DNA of 17,821 bases, taken from the NCBI GenBank assembly GCA_964436125.1, contig CAYTBT010000049.1:1-17821 (forward strand), given 5' to 3'. Source of the stretch: CAYRFF01 sp964436125. GTDB lineage: Bacteria > Bacteroidota > Bacteroidia > Chitinophagales > Saprospiraceae. The position numbers were made by a program, and so were the translations under genes. Shown piece by piece: positions 8,001 to 16,733 of this stretch. The notes beneath the pieces were generated by a model. The model was not told where the DNA came from and searched no databases. It saw only the letters and a program-made list of their open reading frames with translations. Numbering within the stretch: position 1 is the stretch's first letter; each line of letters starts with the position of its first letter.

Positions 8001-10304
8001 TCACATTCACACTCGATGTATCGCTGCACATATGATTGCTCGCTATCCAGCGGAATGTATAGTCGCCTACCTTCGTTACCGTCACTACTGTATTCCCTCG
8101 ACTTGAATCCGCAAAGGTCGCTGTGCCCGGACCACTTACAAATTCCCATTTCCCGGGCATTGGGCCGCCATCCAAGGTGTCTGATAGCCCACAGAACGTC
8201 GTATCATTCCCCGCATCTGCTTCAGGGTAGGCATACCACACTACCGGCTGCCCTATCGCTACCTGCAAGCAGGGATCAAGGGTATCTACAACGCCTGTCC
8301 CGTCATCCGTTCCGATAATATGTGAGATATAATACGTCTCTCCATAGGTCATGCCTGCTTGAAAGCTAAACTCCCCTGTCTTATTCATGCCATATACCGT
8401 CCCCATTACGCTTCCGCTACCATCGTGCAAAATATAGCCTTCTGTATCATCCTTATCTAATGTCCCATCTCCATTATATGTCCCTTGCGCTACGCCATCC
8501 GCGCATAATTCTATAAGCGTCTGTTCCATGGTTCCCGCTGCGTTATCGCAATTACAGGTATGTTCTACATCGATGCTTGTTACACAGCCATTGGCATCTT
8601 CGATGGTGATGGTCTGACTGCTCTCTGAAGCAAAGGGATCACTTGTAAAGTTCCCGTTCCCATCGACACTTCCATTCCCACTCGTTACCGTAAACGGCGA
8701 TGCTCCACTTACTGTAAAACTCACCGTGTATTCCGTCTGTGCAGGATTGCAATTATAACTCACTGAACTAAATTCAGGACCCGGAACATAATCCACGAGT
8801 AAGGTGTCAAATTTCTGACAGCCCGGACGGCCTTCCGTCCAGATTAATGTATAGCTTCCATACTTATCTACCGTCACCTCCGTACTCGGTGAACTCACAT
8901 CTGCAAAACTTACCGTAGAGCCGGAAGGCGTATTCGCATAACTCCATTCTCCGGTGTTCCCCGGATCTGCCGTCACCGTAAAGGTCGGTGCACATTCCGT
9001 CCTGTCCGGACCAACGTCCGGCTGTGCTACATCGCTGATTACGATATCAAAACAGTATTCATCCGTAAAACCACAGGCCGTCATGACCTCTATGCACACT
9101 TCGCCTGCCTTCGCATGCGGCAAGGCCGTTAATTTATATTCTTCATTGGGGACTATCTCATCAACCAATATCCCATCAGGCTTCTCCGTGAATTGTACCT
9201 GCAAGATGAAATCTGTCGGCAAAAAGGGCGTAAAGTCGATATTCACCAGATAGTTCCCACTTGTGCCCGGACATAAGGTATCCGGTCCCTCTACTGAGAC
9301 TATCTCCGGTATCCAGTCTTCTATGTTTATCGTATAGGGATCGGATTCAAAGGTACAGATCTGTCCATTCCCCAAGTCAACGGTCACTCGCAACACAATA
9401 TCAAATCGACCGTCCGGTGAACCATAAGCCTCCAACTGTGCCTGGGTAAGGGTCAATTGTTGCCCCGTCGCTATAAGCGTATTCGTCGATACATCATACC
9501 ATTCATAGGTCACCGTCAAGCGTGGATCATCGATATCCATCATATCCGAGGCGTACTTCGTAAAAATATAACTGAAGGTGATTCCTCCCGTAGCACACAC
9601 GGGATCCGTAATCGTAAATAGACCTCCTACCATCTCTACTGTCATGTTGAAAAATGTATCACAGCCCGTTATCGGCGATATATCTACGTACTCCGCATTC
9701 TCCGTCGGATCCGTCGTCGTGAAACTCTCCCCCGTACTCGGATTTATATCAAAAAAGTACGGACCCGGATAACAGATAATCGTATCGACCTCCGTCGGAT
9801 TCTCATCGTTCTCGTCCAGTACCGTTATATGGAGGATATATTCTCTACTACATCCTCCTGTAGCTGTCTCGACAAATGCACTGAACTCATGCTCTCCGGG
9901 GCTTAGACTTGTAAAATCTATGCTCGGATCATAGGGCCAGTTATAGTCGCTCCCTTCACAGATCGTCGCCGTTTCTTCAATGGGTGTCAAGTCTCTTATG
10001 AAATAGGTCTTGCACTCGTAGTCCGAGGTGTCGCAGTCATTTGCGGCAGCTACACAGACATCAAAACTCCCTTCCTGGTTGAAAATATTCTCTAAGGTTA
10101 CACAGGGGCTACCGATATCAGACTTGATGGTATCGCCATTGGGGAGTATCCATAAAGTATAGGCGGCTCCTTCAGGAAGTTCATCTGCACAGATCGTTAT
10201 CTCATCAGCGCCCAAGCATATTGTATCCGGCCCATTGAACTCCGGCAATTGAATATCTTGTGGCATTACCGTATTATCTAGCTGCGGTGGCTGACCTCCT
10301 TGTT
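4995..10304 (-). repeat. 5.3-kb direct repeat, copy 1
   Basis: This block matches 11424-16733 base for base at a constant offset of 6429, except position 10275 (T here, C at 16704), in my line-by-line comparison. All sampled translations of the two copies agree in every frame. It covers residues 178-1919 of the large protein, its stop, the 37-base spacer and the first 13 codons of the small downstream ORF. The left edge is abrupt: bases 4991-4994 differ fully from 11420-11423. The right edge fades into homologous but diverged coding sequence. No terminal inverted repeats, target-site duplication or transposase gene is present, so it is not an insertion sequence. Confidence 0.95.
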
Positions 10305-10830
10305 CAACAGTTACCGTAACTTCACATAAGGCACCGGCACATCCATCAAAAACCATGTAGTAAGTAAATCCCGGCGTTGTATTAAAAGTATAGGTCTGCG
10401 TACCATTAATACAATCACAATTCCCGGCTACTACGTCAAGACCCGACACATGTGGAGGTGACTCTTGACATTCAGGGTCACCACTATAAATTGTAAACTG
10501 TAGGGATGCAGAGCCCCCGCTACAATTTGCTATTGATATGGTTATCGAAACTTGTGTAGCTCCGGCAACAAAAGCAAACCAATTAGGATCATGCAGAGCA
10601 CAACCTACAGGAAATCCAGGATAATTATATTGACCCGGATGCGCATCCATTGCTAAGAAGTACTTGTTTATCTGCTTAAATCCACAGACAGGTTCTGCTT
10701 CACAAGGCATAAAGGTTGGATAAACCGTCACAGGAGGTTGAGCTTCAACCTGAACAGAACACAGTAAGATTAAGAAGGTGCTTAATGTATAGGCAATATT
10801 TTTAAGACTAAAGGAGTAAAGTTTTTTCAT
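5071..10830 (-). CDS. Giant T9SS type B-sorted surface protein, copy 1
   Basis: A 1919-residue secreted protein, probably an adhesin or cell-surface stalk; its ligand is unknown. It starts with a signal peptide (likely cleavage VEA|Q, 30/31). The head (about 40-178) is a Cys-containing beta-sandwich-like domain with the WFAFVAG (84-90) and TYYMVFDG (156-163) patterns of Bacteroidota carbohydrate/peptidase-associated modules. Ig-like domains follow (about 190-600), then three tandem ~265-residue super-repeats (604-1409), three PKD/Ig-like domains (about 1408-1657) and one SprB-like repeat (1664-1743). The T9SS type B sorting domain is at about 1825-1919, with YIPNAFSPNKDGVND, the motif IYDRWGERV and a final Lys. 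It should be exported by Sec, then T9SS, and anchored or released outside. ATG at 10830 is preceded by AT-rich sequence without a Shine-Dalgarno. Residues 187-1919 are identical to the next gene; only the head differs. Confidence 0.93.
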   Translation of the reverse strand: MKKLYSFSLKNIAYTLSTFLILLCSVQVEAQPPVTVYPTFMPCEAEPVCGFKQINKYFLAMDAHPGQYNYPGFPVGCALHDPNWFAFVAGATQVSITISIANCSGGSASLQFTIYSGDPECQESPPHVSGLDVVAGNCDCINGTQTYTFNTTPGFTYYMVFDGCAGALCEVTVTVEQGGQPPQLDNTVMPQDIQLPEFNGPDTICLGADEITICADELPEGAAYTLWILPNGDTIKSDIGSPCVTLENIFNQEGSFDVCVAAANDCDTSDYECKTYFIRDLTPIEETATICEGSDYNWPYDPSIDFTSLSPGEHEFSAFVETATGGCSREYILHITVLDENDENPTEVDTIICYPGPYFFDINPSTGESFTTTDPTENAEYVDISPITGCDTFFNMTVEMVGGLFTITDPVCATGGITFSYIFTKYASDMMDIDDPRLTVTYEWYDVSTNTLIATGQQLTLTQAQLEAYGSPDGRFDIVLRVTVDLGNGQICTFESDPYTINIEDWIPEIVSVEGPDTLCPGTSGNYLVNIDFTPFLPTDFILQVQFTEKPDGILVDEIVPNEEYKLTALPHAKAGEVCIEVMTACGFTDEYCFDIVISDVAQPDVGPDRTECAPTFTVTADPGNTGEWSYANTPSGSTVSFADVSSPSTEVTVDKYGSYTLIWTEGRPGCQKFDTLLVDYVPGPEFSSVSYNCNPAQTEYTVSFTVSGASPFTVTSGNGSVDGNGNFTSDPFASESSQTITIEDANGCVTSIDVEHTCNCDNAAGTMEQTLIELCADGVAQGTYNGDGTLDKDDTEGYILHDGSGSVMGTVYGMNKTGEFSFQAGMTYGETYYISHIIGTDDGTGVVDTLDPCLQVAIGQPVVWYAYPEADAGNDTTFCGLSDTLDGGPMPGKWEFVSGPGTATFADSSRGNTVVTVTKVGDYTFRWIASNHMCSDTSSVNVSFVGAPIQASFKIDCSPDKTEYRVIVELTGGSGSYVLQSGNGTLVDSTVTSDWTDIDVVDTLVIYDNLGCGPLMVEMVGNCDCESEVGTMDTTGILTACEQGGCVQALYDASGEYMDNNDGGLYILHTDTVGMSFGTILMSNTTGEFCFGPPLQAGVEYYISYIVGNKVGADSVDILDQCLAVTAAQEVMFYEQPEAVVMNDTTSCSTTFNISAIPSVGAGKWTIVSQPQGSGTVTIATANNAQTEVTVDGTPGQYCFQWTETNGLCSDEAQVCVSLYDSPVVDATSISRDCNSDGETYTVSFTISGGDASSYVVTGDAGQLTGGTFISDPIQKDSTYTFYISDGNGCDTIVLSDSYSCPCLTEAGQISVEDANLCEGETVQISYSGNAGSDDNDVVEYVLKDQSGTILAQNTTGEFGFDGSQMSLGEGYEVQVYVGDPSGSGVDMSDECLDSSNVVVVTWYADPVVHISASSQTITCTVQEITLDASASEPVGEVEFAWEALENGSIKAGDEDSPRPVVLSGGLYRVTVTHTLSGCTSEGEIRIDQSEDVPVPSIAPYEKLTCAREEIHLDANASTKGPSIIAIWRDPQGNVLDTAYTLTVNSTGVYTFTLSDTVNNCEITIDVPIEENREAPVAVASVSEMLDCNTRSVKISGAGSSSGTKYSYAWSTSEGHISSGAQSLEAVVDSAGIYTLEVTDTENGCTSTASVEVKENPTSLTEVNIDLSGLACVGGQLGTIRATAVDGTSPFSYRLRPGETNTSGVFSDLEPGEYALEVEDANGCIVRDTIELEAPEEFTATIDSTIRIEEGDSAVIYISSVTTILSEVRWEIEGEYSCISTGEICDSILVKPEQSQIVLVTLINEKGCVIERIVQILVVKNRDVYIPNAFSPNKDGVNDVLIIGAGPKVVGIKDMEIYDRWGERVYYLEEASFDNKLETWDGQYKGESMQPGVFMYQMDVLYDDGEVLHFNGDVTLLK
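6604..9021 (-). repeat. Three tandem 265-residue super-repeats in copy 1
   Basis: Residues 604-867, 868-1137 and 1138-1409 form three diverged units with the same order of motifs. These are PExxxxxDTTxC-like start; GxWxxxSxPxG with VTV and YxFxW; DCxxDxxxYxVxxxxSGG; a CxC motif (759-761, 1024-1026, 1302-1304) followed by GTM/GQI; Y(I/V)LxDxxG then NKTGEF or NTTGEF; Y(Y)ISxIxG; and xCL before VxxY/WYxxP. The units are clearly related in protein but not in DNA, so this duplication is old. Confidence 0.75.
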
Positions 10831-11423
10831 ATTATAAATTCTAGTATTTGTACTATGTTTTTCATAAATATTCTGATGAATATGGTACTATTAAGAGTAG
10901 GTTTTACTTTCATCTGCTGCTTGAGCGAGGAAAGTTAAGTAAAAATATATTTACTAAGGCATTTTTGATGTCCCATTATAAAACAGTTAAGATTTTTACT
11001 TACCTTGATAGAGTCATAATACCCAAATCATGCAATACGCCAGAGAGGCACACGTAGGGATTGAAGTTAAGTGCAAAAGCCTTTGAATAGTGCGCAATTT
11101 ACGAAGTAAGCTTCCCAGAAAAGAATAAAAATACTAATTAGTAATTAAGTGCATACACTCAACATTACTATACTGATAGTCTTAATGTTAATTGTTCCTG
11201 CTTGATTTTGATAGCGGCATTTTCTATCTCAAAGCCTGAGTAATCTCTGTAATCAGATTCATTATCTTCTGTGTCCTCTGTGGCCAGGCAATAACACTTA
11301 AAGTTTATGAATTAATTCAATCTGTACATTAAGACTATACAATAAATATCAAATCGCATAGAGAATCTCAACTTCTATGACTTAGGCCTGGGTATTAACG
11401 TCCATTGATTTCCAGGGGCCACC
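10831..11423. other. Intergenic region between the two surface protein genes
   Basis: These 593 AT-rich bases separate the start of copy 1 from the unique edge of the second repeat. They must hold copy 1's promoter if it is not transcribed through from copy 2, yet I see no clean TAnnTTTG box on the minus strand. There is a 12-bp palindrome TACTAATTAGTA (11132-11143), within chance expectation. A plus-strand ORF at 10848-11057 looks non-coding. On the minus strand a start-less open frame (about 11168-11320) includes MNLITEITQAL (11224-11262), which resembles no gene well enough to call. No terminator for copy 2 is evident. Confidence 0.6.
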
Positions 11424-11462
11424 TTCTATCTCCCTATAATCGTCTCCGAGCACAATATCCAT
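11382..11462 (-). pseudogene. Truncated copy of the small downstream ORF
   Basis: The first 13 codons (MDIVLGDDYREIE) are identical to the start of the 73-codon ORF behind copy 1 (5033 downward). The match stops exactly at 11424, after which the frame runs through unrelated DNA (GGPWKSMDVNTQA) to a stop at 11382. This is a by-product of the edge of the duplicated block and is unlikely to make a functional product. It shows that the copied tract extends past the large gene's stop. Confidence 0.6.
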
Positions 11463-14400
11463 TTCTAGCAGAGTGCCATCTTTTCCCTTTGCACCACTCC
11501 TACTTCAATAAAGTCACATCACCATTGAAGTGCAATACCTCGCCATCGTCATACAAGACATCCATCTGATACATAAATACGCCCGGCTGCATCGATTCGC
11601 CTTTATATTGTCCGTCCCATGTCTCCAGCTTATTGTCAAAACTCGCCTCTTCAAGATAATATACTCGCTCTCCCCATCTATCATAAATCTCCATATCCTT
11701 GATACCTACTACCTTGGGACCTGCTCCGATGATCAACACATCATTCACTCCATCTTTATTTGGACTGAAGGCATTCGGAATATACACATCGCGGTTCTTC
11801 ACCACGAGTATCTGAACTATCCGCTCAATCACACAGCCCTTCTCATTGATCAAAGTCACCAATACTATCTGCGATTGCTCCGGCTTCACGAGAATACTAT
11901 CACATATCTCCCCTGTACTGATACAGCTATATTCTCCCTCTATTTCCCATCTTACCTCGGACAGAATCGTCGTTACTGAGGATATATATATGACCGCTGA
12001 ATCTCCTTCCTCTATCCGTATCGTGCTATCTATCGTTGCCGTAAATTCTTCCGGGGCTTCAAGCTCTATTGTATCGCGCACGATACAGCCATTGGCATCC
12101 TCCACCTCCAGGGCATATTCCCCTGGCTCCAAATCACTGAATACACCACTTGTATTCGTCTCTCCGGGCCTTAAGCGATAACTGAATGGGGATGTCCCAT
12201 CCACTGCCGTCGCGCGGATCGTCCCGAGTTGTCCTCCCACACAAGCCAAGCCACTTAGATCGATGTTCACCTCTGTCAGGGACGTCGGATTCTCCTTCAC
12301 TTCAACACTCGCGGTACTCGTACATCCATTCTCTGTATCTGTTACCTCTAGCGTATATATTCCCGCTGAATCTACCACCGCCTCAAGACTCTGTGCGCCG
12401 CTGCTTATATGCCCTTCACTCGTACTCCACGCATAACTGTACTTCGTCCCGCTCGAGGAGCCGGCTCCACTTATCTTTACGCTCCGCGTATTACAATCTA
12501 GCATCTCGCTTACACTTGCAACTGCTACCGGCGCTTCCCTATTCTCTTCTATCGGCACATCTATCGTTATCTCACAATTATTTACCGTGTCCGACAGCGT
12601 AAACGTATATACACCTGTGCTATTTACCGTCAACGTATAGGCCGTATCCAGAACATTCCCTTGCGGGTCTCGCCAGATCGCTATGATCGATGGACCCTTT
12701 GTCGATGCATTCGCATCAAGGTGGATCTCTTCCCGAGCACATGTCAGCTTCTCATACGGCGCTATCGAGGGTACCGGGACATCTTCCGATTGATCGATCC
12801 GGATCTCCCCTTCACTCGTACATCCACTCAGCGTATGTGTCACCGTAACTCGGTATAAGCCTCCCGAGAGTACCACCGGCCGTGGGCTATCTTCATCGCC
12901 TGCCTTTATCGACCCATTCTCCAGTGCCTCCCAGGCAAATTCTACTTCCCCTACAGGCTCACTCGCCGATGCATCCAGCGTTATCTCTTGCACCGTACAC
13001 GTAATCGTCTGAGACGATGCACTTATATGCACTACAGGATCAGCATACCACGTCACTACTACCACATTACTACTATCCAGACACTCATCGCTCATATCTA
13101 CGCCACTTCCACTCGGATCGCCAACATACACCTGAACTTCATAGCCTTCTCCTAAGCTCATCTGACTGCCGTCAAATCCAAATTCCCCTGTCGTATTCTG
13201 TGCCAATATCGTCCCACTCTGGTCTTTCAGGACATATTCCACTACATCATTGTCATCGGAACCGGCATTCCCGCTATAGCTTATCTGTACCGTCTCTCCC
13301 TCACACAGATTCGCATCTTCCACGCTTATCTGACCCGCTTCCGTGAGGCATGGACAGCTATAACTATCGCTCAAGACTATTGTATCACAGCCATTGCCAT
13401 CACTTATATAAAATGTATAGGTGGAATCTTTCTGTATCGGATCTGATATAAATGTACCCCCGGTCAGCTGTCCGGCATCTCCTGTTACGACATAGCTACT
13501 TGCATCCCCGCCACTTATTGTGAAGCTTACCGTATATGTCTCTCCATCACTATTGCAATCTCTGCTTATCGATGTAGCATCAACTACCGGTGAATCGTAC
13601 AAGCTTACACATACCTGAGCTTCATCTGAACACAAGCCATTTGTCTCCGTCCATTGAAAACAATATTGCCCCGGTGTGCCGTCTACTGTTACCTCCGTTT
13701 GAGCATTATTCGCTGTCGCTATTGTTACCGTGCCACTGCCTTGCGGCTGGCTTACAATCGTCCACTTACCAGCTCCTACCGATGGTATCGCACTTATATT
13801 GAATGTCGTACTACAGCTCGTCGTGTCATTCATCACGACTGCTTCAGGCTGTTCATAAAACATCACCTCTTGTGCTGCCGTAACCGCTAGACATTGATCT
13901 AGGATATCTACACTATCTGCTCCTACCTTATTCCCTACTATATAACTTATATAATACTCCACTCCGGCTTGTAAGGGTGGACCAAAACAAAATTCGCCCG
14001 TCGTATTGCTCATCAATATCGTCCCAAAACTCATCCCGACTGTATCTGTGTGTAAAATATACAGCCCGCCATCGTTATTATCCATATATTCTCCTGATGC
14101 ATCATATAGCGCTTGCACACAACCGCCTTGTTCACAGGCCGTCAAGATACCCGTCGTATCCATCGTGCCTACTTCACTCTCACAATCACAATTCCCCACC
14201 ATCTCTACCATCAATGGTCCGCAGCCCAGATTGTCATAAATCACTAAGGTATCCACTACGTCTATATCTGTCCAGTCTGAGGTCACCGTGGAATCAACCA
14301 GCGTCCCATTTCCACTCTGCAACACATAAGAACCACTTCCACCGGTAAGCTCAACTATCACGCGATACTCCGTCTTATCCGGTGAACAGTCTATCTTAAA

Positions 14401-16733
14401 GCTCGCCTGTATCGGAGCTCCCACAAAGCTCACATTCACACTCGATGTATCGCTGCACATATGATTGCTCGCTATCCAGCGGAATGTATAGTCGCCTACC
14501 TTCGTTACCGTCACTACTGTATTCCCTCGACTTGAATCCGCAAAGGTCGCTGTGCCCGGACCACTTACAAATTCCCATTTCCCGGGCATTGGGCCGCCAT
14601 CCAAGGTGTCTGATAGCCCACAGAACGTCGTATCATTCCCCGCATCTGCTTCAGGGTAGGCATACCACACTACCGGCTGCCCTATCGCTACCTGCAAGCA
14701 GGGATCAAGGGTATCTACAACGCCTGTCCCGTCATCCGTTCCGATAATATGTGAGATATAATACGTCTCTCCATAGGTCATGCCTGCTTGAAAGCTAAAC
14801 TCCCCTGTCTTATTCATGCCATATACCGTCCCCATTACGCTTCCGCTACCATCGTGCAAAATATAGCCTTCTGTATCATCCTTATCTAATGTCCCATCTC
14901 CATTATATGTCCCTTGCGCTACGCCATCCGCGCATAATTCTATAAGCGTCTGTTCCATGGTTCCCGCTGCGTTATCGCAATTACAGGTATGTTCTACATC
15001 GATGCTTGTTACACAGCCATTGGCATCTTCGATGGTGATGGTCTGACTGCTCTCTGAAGCAAAGGGATCACTTGTAAAGTTCCCGTTCCCATCGACACTT
15101 CCATTCCCACTCGTTACCGTAAACGGCGATGCTCCACTTACTGTAAAACTCACCGTGTATTCCGTCTGTGCAGGATTGCAATTATAACTCACTGAACTAA
15201 ATTCAGGACCCGGAACATAATCCACGAGTAAGGTGTCAAATTTCTGACAGCCCGGACGGCCTTCCGTCCAGATTAATGTATAGCTTCCATACTTATCTAC
15301 CGTCACCTCCGTACTCGGTGAACTCACATCTGCAAAACTTACCGTAGAGCCGGAAGGCGTATTCGCATAACTCCATTCTCCGGTGTTCCCCGGATCTGCC
15401 GTCACCGTAAAGGTCGGTGCACATTCCGTCCTGTCCGGACCAACGTCCGGCTGTGCTACATCGCTGATTACGATATCAAAACAGTATTCATCCGTAAAAC
15501 CACAGGCCGTCATGACCTCTATGCACACTTCGCCTGCCTTCGCATGCGGCAAGGCCGTTAATTTATATTCTTCATTGGGGACTATCTCATCAACCAATAT
15601 CCCATCAGGCTTCTCCGTGAATTGTACCTGCAAGATGAAATCTGTCGGCAAAAAGGGCGTAAAGTCGATATTCACCAGATAGTTCCCACTTGTGCCCGGA
15701 CATAAGGTATCCGGTCCCTCTACTGAGACTATCTCCGGTATCCAGTCTTCTATGTTTATCGTATAGGGATCGGATTCAAAGGTACAGATCTGTCCATTCC
15801 CCAAGTCAACGGTCACTCGCAACACAATATCAAATCGACCGTCCGGTGAACCATAAGCCTCCAACTGTGCCTGGGTAAGGGTCAATTGTTGCCCCGTCGC
15901 TATAAGCGTATTCGTCGATACATCATACCATTCATAGGTCACCGTCAAGCGTGGATCATCGATATCCATCATATCCGAGGCGTACTTCGTAAAAATATAA
16001 CTGAAGGTGATTCCTCCCGTAGCACACACGGGATCCGTAATCGTAAATAGACCTCCTACCATCTCTACTGTCATGTTGAAAAATGTATCACAGCCCGTTA
16101 TCGGCGATATATCTACGTACTCCGCATTCTCCGTCGGATCCGTCGTCGTGAAACTCTCCCCCGTACTCGGATTTATATCAAAAAAGTACGGACCCGGATA
16201 ACAGATAATCGTATCGACCTCCGTCGGATTCTCATCGTTCTCGTCCAGTACCGTTATATGGAGGATATATTCTCTACTACATCCTCCTGTAGCTGTCTCG
16301 ACAAATGCACTGAACTCATGCTCTCCGGGGCTTAGACTTGTAAAATCTATGCTCGGATCATAGGGCCAGTTATAGTCGCTCCCTTCACAGATCGTCGCCG
16401 TTTCTTCAATGGGTGTCAAGTCTCTTATGAAATAGGTCTTGCACTCGTAGTCCGAGGTGTCGCAGTCATTTGCGGCAGCTACACAGACATCAAAACTCCC
16501 TTCCTGGTTGAAAATATTCTCTAAGGTTACACAGGGGCTACCGATATCAGACTTGATGGTATCGCCATTGGGGAGTATCCATAAAGTATAGGCGGCTCCT
16601 TCAGGAAGTTCATCTGCACAGATCGTTATCTCATCAGCGCCCAAGCATATTGTATCCGGCCCATTGAACTCCGGCAATTGAATATCTTGTGGCATTACCG
16701 TATCATCTAGCTGCGGTGGCTGACCTCCTTGTT
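11424..16733 (-). repeat. 5.3-kb direct repeat, copy 2
   Basis: Second copy of the block at 4995-10304, in the same orientation and 6429 bases to the right. The only difference I found is C at 16704 against T at 10275, which gives Asp189 in this protein against Asn186 in the other. The 29 bases beyond that difference encode the shared GGQPPQLD and then similarity falls to protein-level homology. Its left edge abuts intergenic DNA with no counterpart at copy 1. Confidence 0.95.

Noticed and set aside
5101..9772. Many plus-strand ORFs of 62-149 codons inside the large gene, repeated exactly at +6429
   Set aside because: They are opposite-strand shadows of the long coding frame. Their exact duplication only reflects the repeated DNA.
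10848..11057. Plus-strand 69-codon ORF in the gap upstream of surface protein copy 1
   Set aside because: It overlaps the leader of the divergent large gene, has no signal, domain or sensible context, and its composition fits AT-rich non-coding DNA.
11132..11143. Palindrome TACTAATTAGTA between the two surface genes
   Set aside because: Within chance expectation for AT-rich DNA, with no T-run or nearby promoter boxes to support a role.
11224..11283. Minus-strand MNLITEITQAL preceded by CCACAGAGGACACAGAAG, reminiscent of the start of GxxExxY-type genes
   Set aside because: The frame stops after 12 codons and nothing further matches. The resemblance rests on a few residues and could be chance.
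4995..16733. The 5.3-kb block as a mobile element
   Set aside because: It has no transposase or recombinase gene, no inverted ends and no target duplication. It consists almost entirely of one gene body.
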